This document shows positions 18,560 through 25,924 of a stretch of DNA of 64,000 nucleotides, piece after piece (the stretch's first letter is position 1; the number at the start of each line of letters is the position of its first letter). This DNA is from Micromonospora qiuiae (GTDB taxonomy: Bacteria > Actinomycetota > Actinomycetes > Mycobacteriales > Micromonosporaceae). Both the position numbers and the translations under genes were made by a program. The notes under the pieces are model-generated. The model ran no database searches. It was not told the DNA's origin and saw nothing but the letters and a program-made list of their open reading frames with translations. The DNA lies in the NCBI RefSeq assembly GCF_016863555.1, contig NZ_BOPC01000039.1:39988-103987 (forward strand). Reading direction: 5' to 3'.

Positions 18560-19198
18560 GTGGTCACCACGCCCGCCTTCAGACGTTTACCCCGGGCCGT
18601 ACGCGAACAGCAGATGCTCGACGCCGCCGTACGGGTCTTCTCCCGGCGCGGCTATCACGGTGCCAGCATGGACGAGATCGCCGAGAAAGCCGGCATCTCC
18701 AAGCCCATGGTGTACGCGTACCTGGGCTCCAAGGAGGAACTCTTCGTCGCCTGCCTGCACCGGGAGGGCACCCGGATGGTGGAGGCCATCGCCGGGGCCG
18801 CCGCCCCCGACCTACCCGCCGACGAACGACTCTGGCGCGGGCTGCGGGCGTTCTTCGGCTTCGTTGGTGCGCACCGGGACGGCTGGTCGGTGCTCTACCG
18901 GCAGGCCCGGGGCGAGCCGCCGTTCGTCGACGAGTTGACCATGATGCGGGCGAGAATGATCGAGGTGGTCGCCGGCATGCTCGACAACGCGCTGCGCACC
19001 GAGGGGCGCGAGGTGGCCGAGACCGAGCTGGAGGTGGTCGCGTACGCCCTGGTCGGCGCAACCGAGTCGCTGGCCGACTGGCTGGCCGACCACCCGGAGG
19101 CCGACCCGGAAACGACCGCCACCCGGATGATGAACGCCGCCTGGCTCGGCGCCGGCCAGCTCCTGCGCGGCATCACCTGGCACCCGCCTGCGGCGTAA
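18560..19198 (+). CDS. TetR-family transcriptional regulator
   Basis: A 212-residue regulator. The N-terminal helix-turn-helix (about 12-60) contains ILDAAVRVFSRRGYHG-like sequence (here MLDAAVRVFSRRGYHGASM) and ISKPMVYAYLGSKEELF. The helical ligand-binding domain follows. The GTG start at 18560 is chosen because it begins just before the DNA-binding domain and just after the palindrome; longer in-frame extensions run through the divergent SCP2 gene. It probably represses the divergent SCP2, acyl-CoA dehydrogenase and ligase genes, with an acyl-CoA as likely inducer. Its stop lies 71 bases before copy B of the dispersed repeat. Confidence 0.92.
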   Translation: MVTTPAFRRLPRAVREQQMLDAAVRVFSRRGYHGASMDEIAEKAGISKPMVYAYLGSKEELFVACLHREGTRMVEAIAGAAAPDLPADERLWRGLRAFFGFVGAHRDGWSVLYRQARGEPPFVDELTMMRARMIEVVAGMLDNALRTEGREVAETELEVVAYALVGATESLADWLADHPEADPETTATRMMNAAWLGAGQLLRGITWHPPAA

Positions 19199-19269
19199 GG
19201 GCACCGGATCATCGTCGAAGCCCGGGCACTTCTTCGGCGGTACGCGCTGCCACTGCTGGCCGTGGCACC

Positions 19270-19326
19270 AGATGTTAAGAGGGGGCCCTTCCTCTACACC
19301 AGGCGTTAATAAGGGGCCCTTCCTTC
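19270..19326 (-). repeat. Dispersed two-armed GGGCCCCTT-TTAAC repeat, copy B
   Basis: On the minus strand it reads AAGGAAGGGCCCCTTATTAAC, then GAGGAAGGGCCCCCTCTTAAC, with the same 30-base spacing as copies A and C. It lies between convergent genes and contains the stop codon and last codons of the adenylosuccinate-synthetase-like gene. Confidence 0.88.
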
Positions 19327-20684
19327 TCCTCGGCCGTGGGGCCGTGGGAGGTGAGCAGCACGGGGGTGTCGAGCGCCTCGGCGACCGCCTGCGGCCAGTC
19401 GGTGGGTGGAGCGCCGTCGTAGAGCGGACGGGCGCGCAGCAGGCGGGCGGTGAGGGCGGCCTGCCGGTCGAGGTCGCCGGGTGGGCCCGGAACGAGCCGG
19501 TCCAGGTTGTCGTAACGGCGGCAGATGCGCAGGTCGAGGCCACGATCGGCGAGGTCCAGGTGGGTCAGCGCCAGGCCGTCGACCCCGCCGGCGACCGCCA
19601 GGGCGTACGCGTGGGCGACCGCATCGAAGTGGCCGAACCGGAAGCGGCCCTGCCACGGGTTCGTCGGGTTGTGTGGATCGGCCAGTGGCAGCGCCGGATC
19701 CTCGGTGACCAGCGGACCCGGCCCGTGCCGGGTGGTGACCGTGCGCAGCACCCCGATCCGGGTCGCCGCCCCGCCGAGCCCGGCCTCGGCCAGCAGGGAC
19801 TCGGCGTTGGCGAAGGTGGTGGTGCTCCACGTCGTGTACGGGTGGAAGCCGTGCCACTCGTCCAGCAGCACTCCCTGCGCACCCTCGAACACGCACGGCC
19901 CGGATCGCAGCGCTCCGGCCAGCCAGGATCGGTCGACGATCGCCACCCGCTGCGCGAAGGCACGGTACGCCGGCAGGCAGTCGGCGACCGGCGGGGCGTC
20001 CAGCGGGCCGAGTTCCGCGGTGAGCCGGTCCCGCAGCACGGTCAACCGGTGGCGCAGCAGCTCGGGACGGTGACAGTCCGCCACCCGGGGGGCCTCGGCG
20101 GGGTGGGCGAGACCGTATGCGACGGCCTCGCCCACCCCCAGCCCGCAGGAGCCGTGCCGGTCGGCTCCGCGGGCCAGCTCTCGCGCCCGGTTGGCGGCCC
20201 GGTGGTACGGGGTGGCCAGCAGCGCCTCCCCGTCCACGGTCAGCCGGTCGAGCGCGTCGGGCACCCCGACGCTGGCGAGGTGGTCGGCCTCGACGGCCAG
20301 CGCCAGCGGGTCCACCACCACGTGCCGGGACAGGTGCGTAAGCACGCCGGGGCGGAACGTGCCGGCGCCGAACTGCGCGAACGTGTGGTGCCGGCCGTCG
20401 CGCAGGACGACGTTGTGTGCCGCCTGCGCGCCCCCGTTGAACCGGACCACCGTGTGCACCGGCCGGGTCGCGCAGAGCCAGTCCACGACCGTGCCCTTCC
20501 CGGCGTCGCCGTACCCGAGGTCGACCACGATCGCGTGCTCTCCGCGCCCGCCGCCGACCGGGGCGACCACCCGCCGTCCGCCGTCCGCCGCCGGGGCCGT
20601 CCGCCCCGCGTCGCCCGAAACGGCCCGCCGTCCGCCGTCCACCGCCGGGACCGCCGGGGTGCCAGTCGCCAGGGTGCCGGTCAC
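19275..20684 (-). CDS. Divergent adenylosuccinate synthetase (PurA-like)
   Basis: A 469-residue PurA-fold protein. After about 48 low-complexity residues it has the P-loop LGYGDAGKGTVVDWL, where PurA has WGDEGKGK, so the catalytic Asp is kept but the next Glu is Ala. The catalytic His is kept in GGAQAAHNVV. Other family landmarks are FEGAQGVLLDEWHG and the aspartate-loop/FDAVA region GRFRFGHFDAVA. The guanine-recognition TKLD is changed to THLD. These changes suggest a different nucleotide or amino-acid substrate from housekeeping PurA. The GTG start overlaps the VWA stop by 4 bases. The last 16 or so residues are encoded by the dispersed repeat. It belongs to a four-gene coupled operon; true purine synthesis is unlikely. 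Confidence 0.82.
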   Translation of the reverse strand: MTGTLATGTPAVPAVDGGRRAVSGDAGRTAPAADGGRRVVAPVGGGRGEHAIVVDLGYGDAGKGTVVDWLCATRPVHTVVRFNGGAQAAHNVVLRDGRHHTFAQFGAGTFRPGVLTHLSRHVVVDPLALAVEADHLASVGVPDALDRLTVDGEALLATPYHRAANRARELARGADRHGSCGLGVGEAVAYGLAHPAEAPRVADCHRPELLRHRLTVLRDRLTAELGPLDAPPVADCLPAYRAFAQRVAIVDRSWLAGALRSGPCVFEGAQGVLLDEWHGFHPYTTWSTTTFANAESLLAEAGLGGAATRIGVLRTVTTRHGPGPLVTEDPALPLADPHNPTNPWQGRFRFGHFDAVAHAYALAVAGGVDGLALTHLDLADRGLDLRICRRYDNLDRLVPGPPGDLDRQAALTARLLRARPLYDGAPPTDWPQAVAEALDTPVLLTSHGPTAEEKEGPLINAWCRGRAPS

Positions 20685-21640
20685 AGTCGTACGACTCCGC
20701 TTGCGTTGCCGCTGTTGGCGGGTAGCTCCACGGTCTCGGCCCGCCGCGCCCCGCCCAGGCGTACCAGCGCCTTGGACACGGTGCCGGTGGCCGTCGACCC
20801 GGCCCGGTCGAGGTCCCGCAGGCCCGCGTCGAGATCGATGGCCTCCTCGCCGAGGCCGACGGTGAGGGCGATGGTCTCGCAGACCGCGTCGAGGTCGTCC
20901 AGTTCCAGGGCGTTCTGGCCGAGCAGGCCGCGCCAGAAGTCGAGCACCTTGTGGTTGCCCGCGTAGTGGCTACCGGCGGGAAGCAGGTAGTACGTGTCCC
21001 AGCGACGGGTCACCTCGTCGACGATCTGCCGTAGCGGCAGGTCCTCGCGCGAGCCGCCGCCGAGCAGCCGGGCCACCTCGGCGGCCTTCACCTTCGGGTA
21101 CGCCAGCTCGTCGCCGATGACGAACAGGTAGCCGCGCCGGCCCCGTTTCTCCCAACGGTCGGTGGCCGTGTGCCGGGCCATGAAGTAGAGCGCCAGCTCG
21201 TACGACTCGCTCATCTGGCCGCCACCGCCGCCCTCCAGCACGATCCGGCCGAGGTCGTCGTCCATCCGGTTGTCGGACTCGAACTGCCCCACCTGCAACG
21301 GCACCCGGTCGCAGGTGGCGTCGCCGATCGCACCGAACATGATCTGCGGGTCGCGGGCGTACCCCTGGCGCAGCAGCAGACCGAGCAGTTGCGGCAGCTT
21401 GGCCTGGAGGGTGCGGGGCACCTGCCCCATCGAGCCGGTGACGTCGAAGAGCACGGCGATCGGGGTCGACTGCGGGTGCTCGGCCGAATCGCGGCTCTCC
21501 CGCACCACGCCGTGCGGGTCCAGCGCCGGGTGCACCTTCCGAGCGCCGCTGTCGCTGTACGAGAACGCGCTGGTGCCGGTGGCCCGGCGGTAGCGGTCGG
21601 CGGCGTCGTACACGTCGGTGGACCAGATTCCACTGCCCAT
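20681..21640 (-). CDS. VWA-domain protein with intact MIDAS
   Basis: A 319-residue soluble von Willebrand A protein. The MIDAS motif FDVTGSMG (DxTxS, about residue 45) starts the domain. Acidic residues follow in FGAIGDATCDRV and a later GGGGGQMSESYELAL loop. No signal peptide or membrane segment is visible, so it is cytoplasmic. Such proteins usually act as Mg-dependent adaptors in complexes with AAA+ ATPases, kinases or modifying enzymes. ATG 21640 is chosen because GGGAGG precedes it by 5 bases. The J-kinase gene stops 10 bases upstream and the PurA-like gene overlaps its end, so it is the middle member of the operon. Confidence 0.88.
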   Translation of the reverse strand: MGSGIWSTDVYDAADRYRRATGTSAFSYSDSGARKVHPALDPHGVVRESRDSAEHPQSTPIAVLFDVTGSMGQVPRTLQAKLPQLLGLLLRQGYARDPQIMFGAIGDATCDRVPLQVGQFESDNRMDDDLGRIVLEGGGGGQMSESYELALYFMARHTATDRWEKRGRRGYLFVIGDELAYPKVKAAEVARLLGGGSREDLPLRQIVDEVTRRWDTYYLLPAGSHYAGNHKVLDFWRGLLGQNALELDDLDAVCETIALTVGLGEEAIDLDAGLRDLDRAGSTATGTVSKALVRLGGARRAETVELPANSGNASGVVRL

Positions 21641-21650
21641 GGCAGCCTCC

Positions 21651-22625
21651 CTAGGGGTTGAGGGTGAAGGGTCGGAAGGTGCGCGGCCCGTAGAGCCGGT
21701 GCAGCACCTCGTCAAGCTCGCCCAGCAGCCGCCAGGCGTCGTCGGGGCGGGCGCGCAGGACGCGTTGCCGGCAGCCTCGGGCGAAGGTGAGCAGCTCGGG
21801 TGGCGCCTGACGGCCCATCAGCCAGGTCATGCAGCGGGCGGCCATGGCGATGTCGGTGCCCGGCCCGGCGGGACGGCGATCGGTGACCTCGGCCGGGTAC
21901 CAGTCCTGATAGGCCGGGACCAGCGCCGGCACGACGCCGTGCGGTTCGGTCGAGAAGCACCAGTCGACCAGCACCACACCGTGTGCGTCCGGCTCGATCA
22001 GCACGTGCGGGGGCAGCACCGCGCCGTGCACCACGCCGGCCCGGTGAGCCACGCCGAGCGCGACCAGGAGCCGCCGCCACATCCAGGCCACGTCTCGGGC
22101 GTCCAGCCCGTCCGGGTACGCCTGCCGCACCTGGACCAGGCTGTGCAGGCCGGGTGCGGTGGCGAGCACGACGATCCGTCGCTCGGCCCCGGTGGCGGCG
22201 TCCCGGTGGGCGAAGCTGTCGACCAGCCGGGGCACGTATGGCAGCCAGCGGGGGTCGCCCCGCTCGGCGAGCCGACGCAGCGCGCGCTCTTCGCGGCCCA
22301 TCAGGTCGTTGTCGCGTGGGTCGCGGGGCAGCTTGAGCAGCCGGTCGGCGCCGACGTCGTACAGGTCGGCGAGGTCACCGGAGTACGCCGGCCGCCCGCA
22401 CCGGTAGCCGCGCAGCACCGTCCCCCGGCGGGCCCGCCACCGGGTGGTGACCCGGACGAAGGCCTCGGTGGCTTCGGCGCGGACGCCCGGCCCGACCCAA
22501 CCGAGCCGGTCAGGATGCAGCACCGCGACCAGCTCGCGGTAGCGGCGTTCCGGCTCGTCGGCGCCGAACAGCTCGTCGTCGTCCCGGGCGGTGGTGACCA
22601 GGCGGATCGCCTCGTCGGTCCTCAT
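21651..22625 (-). CDS. J-domain-like plus protein kinase-like fold protein
   Basis: A 324-residue protein. Residues about 25-40 (ERRYRELVAVLHPDRLGWVG) look like the second half of a J-domain with the HPD motif. A kinase-like domain follows: DLADLYDVGADRLLKLPRD carries a VAIK-like lysine, an LHSLVQVRQAYPD hinge follows, and HRAGVVHGAVLPPHVLI stands where kinases have HRDLKPENIL. The catalytic Asp is thus replaced (HG instead of HRD), while VLVDWCFS stands at the DFG position. It may be a pseudokinase or an atypical kinase. It overlaps the NUDIX stop by 4 bases and lies 10 bases before the VWA gene. A chaperone-like adaptor role is possible but unproven. Confidence 0.72.
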   Translation of the reverse strand: MRTDEAIRLVTTARDDDELFGADEPERRYRELVAVLHPDRLGWVGPGVRAEATEAFVRVTTRWRARRGTVLRGYRCGRPAYSGDLADLYDVGADRLLKLPRDPRDNDLMGREERALRRLAERGDPRWLPYVPRLVDSFAHRDAATGAERRIVVLATAPGLHSLVQVRQAYPDGLDARDVAWMWRRLLVALGVAHRAGVVHGAVLPPHVLIEPDAHGVVLVDWCFSTEPHGVVPALVPAYQDWYPAEVTDRRPAGPGTDIAMAARCMTWLMGRQAPPELLTFARGCRQRVLRARPDDAWRLLGELDEVLHRLYGPRTFRPFTLNP

Positions 22626-23374
22626 CGTGCCGTCTCCTCCCGAGCGGGGCGCAGCAGCGCCGGATGCAGCAGTCGGGCGTCGCCGGCGCGGTACAGCCGG
22701 GCACGCGGACCGCCCCGGGTGCCACCGCGTTCGGTGCTGGCTCCGGTGCTCTCCACGAACCCCGGCACGGAGAGCACCTTGCGGTGGAAGTTGCCGGCGT
22801 GCAGCGAGTGCCCCCAGACCGTCTCGTAGACGCTCCGCAGGTCGCCGATGGTGAACTCGGGCGGGAGGAAGCGGGTGGCCAGCGGGGTGTACTCCAGTTT
22901 GGCGCGGGCCCGCTCCAGCCCGTCGTCGACGATCCGGCGGTGGTCGAAGGCGAGCTGCCGGCTGGCCAACTCGGCGACCGGCACCCAGGCCGCCTCCTCC
23001 GCGTCGGTGCCGGCAATCGGGTCGGGCAGGTCGGGCGCGAAGGCGAGGTGGGCGACGGAGACGACCCGCATCCGCGGATCACGGTCGGGCGCGCCGTAGC
23101 TGGCCAACTGTTCCATGTGGACGCGCCGCAGCCGCTCGCCGCCGAGGCCGGTCTCCTCGGCCAGTTCCCGGCGGGCGGCGGAGGCCAGGTCCTCGTCGGG
23201 CCGGACGAAGCCGCCCGGCAGCGCCCAGTGGCCCGCGTACGGCTGGCCGCCGCGGCGGATCAGCAGCAGATGCAGCGCGGCGTCGCGGATGGTCAGGGCG
23301 ACCACGTCGGCGGTGACCGCCACGGCCGGGAAGGCGCTCGGGTCGTACGCGGCGAGGAAGTCCTGCTCGTTCAC
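22622..23374 (-). CDS. NUDIX domain with C-terminal winged helix (NrtR-like regulator or hydrolase)
   Basis: A 250-residue protein. The NUDIX box is complete: GGFVRPDEDLASAARRELAE then ETGL fits GX5EX7REUXEEXGU, so hydrolysis of a nucleoside-diphosphate compound is possible. The C-terminal half (FTIGDLRSVYETVWG, FHRKVLSVPGFVES) resembles the winged helix of NrtR regulators of NAD metabolism. Start GTG 23374 or TTG 23380; neither has a strong Shine-Dalgarno. Two direct CTGAGAACA copies lie just upstream, consistent with autoregulation. It leads the operon with the J-kinase-like, VWA and PurA-like genes and could sense ADP-ribose or a similar product. Confidence 0.85.
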   Translation of the reverse strand: MNEQDFLAAYDPSAFPAVAVTADVVALTIRDAALHLLLIRRGGQPYAGHWALPGGFVRPDEDLASAARRELAEETGLGGERLRRVHMEQLASYGAPDRDPRMRVVSVAHLAFAPDLPDPIAGTDAEEAAWVPVAELASRQLAFDHRRIVDDGLERARAKLEYTPLATRFLPPEFTIGDLRSVYETVWGHSLHAGNFHRKVLSVPGFVESTGASTERGGTRGGPRARLYRAGDARLLHPALLRPAREETAR

Positions 23375-23391
23375 GATCAATCACACTCACT

Positions 23392-23416
23392 CTGAGAACA
23401 TCTCGAACTGAGAACA
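23392..23416. promoter_or_regulatory. Direct repeat operator before the NUDIX gene
   Basis: CTGAGAACA occurs at 23392-23400 and 23408-23416, a 16-base period, interleaved with small GAGA/TCTC dyads. It lies 18-42 bases upstream of the NUDIX gene start, in promoter position. It is a plausible binding site for the winged-helix NUDIX protein itself. Confidence 0.55.
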
Positions 23417-23474
23417 ACCTAGCGCGAAAACGAGGGTCGGGCAAGTGCCCGACCCTCGCTGTGTTGCCGCCTCC

Positions 23475-24500
23475 TCAGCGGATGGTGCCCACCAGATGGG
23501 GTCGACCGTCTCGGTCGTGCAGAGCGAAGTCCCAACCGGCGTCTTCGGATGTGGCGCTGAAGGCGACCGTGCTGGGCAGCGGCACCGGCAGCTTGAACGC
23601 CACGTCCACCGTGTACGAATCGGGCAACCGGTCCTCCAGGGCGGCCAGGCAGCGGGCCTTGCTCCACATGCCGTGTGCGATCGGCCGCGGAAAGCCGAGC
23701 AGCCGCGCACCCAACCGCGACGTGTGGATCGGGTTGTGGTCGCCGGAGACACGCGCGTACTCCCGGCCCACCCCGGGCGCCACCCACCAGAGAGCGGTCG
23801 CGGCCGGCGGCGCGGGTCGCTCACCCCGGTCGCGCCGCGCACCCTCGCCGGGCGTGCGCTGCCGGCCGAGGTACGTCGAGACGCCACGCCACACCTCCAC
23901 CCCGTCGACCGACCCGACCAGTACGACGTCCACCTGCCGGCCCCGGTCGTGCGGGCGCAGGTTCTCCGCCCAGGCGGTGAGGTCCAGCCGATCGGCGATG
24001 GTGACCGGCCGGTGCAGGGTGATCCGGTTGCCGACGTGCACCACCCCGGTCAGCGGGATCGGGAACCCCGGTGCGGTGATCAACCGCAGGGCCAGCGGAA
24101 AGCCCATGACGTGCGGGAAGGCCGCGGGCAGCCGGTCGGTGAGCCGGAACCCGCACACCCGGTCGTAATCGGCCAGCCGTTGTGGGTCCACGGTGATCCC
24201 ACCGACGGTCAGCTCCACCGCCGGCACCCCGTCACCACGCCGGCCACCGAGCCCCGGTATCGCATTGAGCAGCGCCCGCCGGTAAAGCGGACCGGCCGCC
24301 GGCAGCCGTGGCAGGTCGACCCGCTCCCGCGTCGCCGGCGTACCGGGCGGCGCCCCACCGGTCGCGCCCCCACCGGCCGGATCCGCCCGCGCGGCGGCCA
24401 GCATCTCCCGCGTGATGATCTCCGTGGGCCCGTCGATCAGCTCGCCGACCGACAGCTCGTCGGCCGGCTCCTCGTCACCACGCCTGCGCCGGGCCATCAT
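23475..24500 (-). CDS. Double-hotdog MaoC-like (R)-hydratase (HtdX-like)
   Basis: A 341-residue protein with two hotdog folds. The second half carries the hydratase motif YARVSGDHNPIHTSRLGARLL, here with the catalytic Asp and His in SGDHNPIH. The first half is a degenerate hotdog. It should hydrate trans-2-enoyl thioesters or dehydrate 3-hydroxyacyl thioesters. The ATG overlaps the two-domain FabG stop by 4 bases, and a thiolase is divergent. The gene trio matches, as I recall, M. tuberculosis htdX-fabG4-fadA2, supporting a role in acyl-chain elongation or breakdown. A second in-frame ATG at 24497 is equally possible as start. Confidence 0.85.
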   Translation of the reverse strand: MMARRRRGDEEPADELSVGELIDGPTEIITREMLAAARADPAGGGATGGAPPGTPATRERVDLPRLPAAGPLYRRALLNAIPGLGGRRGDGVPAVELTVGGITVDPQRLADYDRVCGFRLTDRLPAAFPHVMGFPLALRLITAPGFPIPLTGVVHVGNRITLHRPVTIADRLDLTAWAENLRPHDRGRQVDVVLVGSVDGVEVWRGVSTYLGRQRTPGEGARRDRGERPAPPAATALWWVAPGVGREYARVSGDHNPIHTSRLGARLLGFPRPIAHGMWSKARCLAALEDRLPDSYTVDVAFKLPVPLPSTVAFSATSEDAGWDFALHDRDGRPHLVGTIR

Positions 24501-25870
24501 GCCCCCAGCAGACTCTGGCCGCAGACGCGGACCACGTTGCCGCTGACCGCACCGGACGCGGGCCAGGCCAGCCAGCCGATGGTCTCGGCCACATCCACCG
24601 GCAGCCCGCCCTGGGACATGCTGTTCATCCGGCGGCCGGCCTCGCGCAGCATCAGCGGGATCCGGGCGGTCAGCCGGGTCTCGATGAACCCGGGCGCGAC
24701 GGCGTTGACGCTGATCTGCCGCTCGCGCAGCGCCGGGGCGAGCGAATCGACCAGCCCGATCACGCCGGCCTTGCTGGTGGCGTAGTTGGTCTGGCCCCGA
24801 TTGCCGGCGATTCCGGCGATGGAGGAGACCCCGATGATCCGGCCGCCGGCCGGGATCAGCTCCCGCTCCAGCAGCAGGTCGTTGATCCGCTCCTGGCTGG
24901 ACAGGTTCACATCGATGACCTGGTCCCACCGGTCGGCGTCCATCCGGCCGAGGGTCTTGTCCCGGGTGATGCCGGCGTTGTGCACCACCACGTCCACCCG
25001 CCCGTGCCGGCTGGCCAGATGCTCGGCGAGCCGGGCCGGTGCGTCGGCGGCGGTCAGGTCGAGCTGCACGGCGCTGCCGCCGATCTCGTTGGCCACCGCG
25101 GCCAGCGCGTCGCCGGCCGCCGGGATGTCCAGCGCCACCACGGTGGCGCCGTCGCGGGCCAGCACCCGGGCCAGCGCCGCGCCGATGCCTCGGGCCGCGC
25201 CGGTGACCAGCACGACCTGCCCGTCCAGCGGGCGGTCCCAGTCGTCCGGCGCGGTCGCCCGGCCGGCACCGACCCGGATCACCTGACCGGAGACGTACGC
25301 GGAGCGGCCGGAGAGCAGGAACCGCAGGGTCGCCTCCAGACTGGTCCAGGTGCCGTCGTCGGCGTCGCGCGTGACGTAGACCAACTGTGCGGTGACCCCC
25401 CGCCCGAATTCCTTGCCGATGCTGCGGGTCAGCCCCTCCAGAGCCCGCTGGGCGGTCGCCTCGCGCGGCGTGCCGCATTCAGCCGGCGGGGTGCCGAGCA
25501 CGATCACCCGGCCGCTGGGCTGGACCGCCCTAGCCTGCGGGTGGAAGAAGTCGTAGAGCTGACGCAACCCGGTCGAGCCGGTGATGCCGGTAGCGTCGTA
25601 GACGAGGGCGGCGCTGGCCGGCGTACGGCCGGTCGTCGGGTCGGGCACGGCGGTGGCCGGATCGCGCAGGGCGAGCCCGGCGGAGGCCAGGATCCTGCCG
25701 ACCGGCTCGACGAGGCGAGAACCGGAAGCGGCGCCGAGCAGCACCGGCCCGGGAAGGATCGGCTGGCCGGGAGCGTGTCGGCGCAGTCGCGGCGGATCGG
25801 GCAACCCGAGGCGCTTGACCAGCGCCCGACCGGGGCCCGACTGGACGAAGCTCGCGTACCTGTCGGTCAT
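24497..25870 (-). CDS. Two-domain 3-oxoacyl reductase, FabG4 type
   Basis: A 457-residue SDR. An N-terminal Rossmann-like domain of about 200 residues lacks a clear catalytic set, as in M. tuberculosis FabG4. The C-terminal half is a full SDR. The cofactor motif is VTGAARGIGAALA (about 222-234), NAG is at about 300, and the active site shows VSSIAGIAGNRGQTNYATSKA with Ser, Tyr and Lys. The reaction is NAD(P)H-dependent reduction of 3-oxoacyl thioesters. Its length is about 1.8 times a classical FabG. It is translationally coupled to the MaoC gene and divergent from the thiolase across a 54-base promoter gap. Confidence 0.92.
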   Translation of the reverse strand: MTDRYASFVQSGPGRALVKRLGLPDPPRLRRHAPGQPILPGPVLLGAASGSRLVEPVGRILASAGLALRDPATAVPDPTTGRTPASAALVYDATGITGSTGLRQLYDFFHPQARAVQPSGRVIVLGTPPAECGTPREATAQRALEGLTRSIGKEFGRGVTAQLVYVTRDADDGTWTSLEATLRFLLSGRSAYVSGQVIRVGAGRATAPDDWDRPLDGQVVLVTGAARGIGAALARVLARDGATVVALDIPAAGDALAAVANEIGGSAVQLDLTAADAPARLAEHLASRHGRVDVVVHNAGITRDKTLGRMDADRWDQVIDVNLSSQERINDLLLERELIPAGGRIIGVSSIAGIAGNRGQTNYATSKAGVIGLVDSLAPALRERQISVNAVAPGFIETRLTARIPLMLREAGRRMNSMSQGGLPVDVAETIGWLAWPASGAVSGNVVRVCGQSLLGA

Positions 25871-25880
25871 AGGCGTAGCC

Positions 25881-25892
25881 TACTGGTGAGTA
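25881..25892. promoter_or_regulatory. TACT-GGTG-AGTA dyad in the fabG-thiolase gap
   Basis: A perfect 4-bp inverted repeat, extended imperfectly to CCTACT..AGTAAGG, sits in the 54-base divergent gap. The sequence TACTNNTG resembles half of the TetR operator at 18518, so a shared lipid-responsive TetR regulator is conceivable. The match is short and could be chance. Confidence 0.35.
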
Positions 25893-25924
25893 AGGTGCGG
25901 GCAACACTTTCGAGGAGGCCAATC

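Noticed and set aside
18257..19198. A longer TetR protein starting inside the SCP2 gene.
   Set aside because: The extension is antisense to SCP2, crosses the operator and precedes the normal start of TetR DNA-binding domains.
19275..20684. Housekeeping PurA or the phage-type 2-aminoadenine enzyme PurZ.
   Set aside because: The glutamate after the catalytic Asp, the aspartate loop and the guanine-specificity motif all differ, and the operon context is regulatory, not purine or phage. No dATPase or Z-specific polymerase is nearby.
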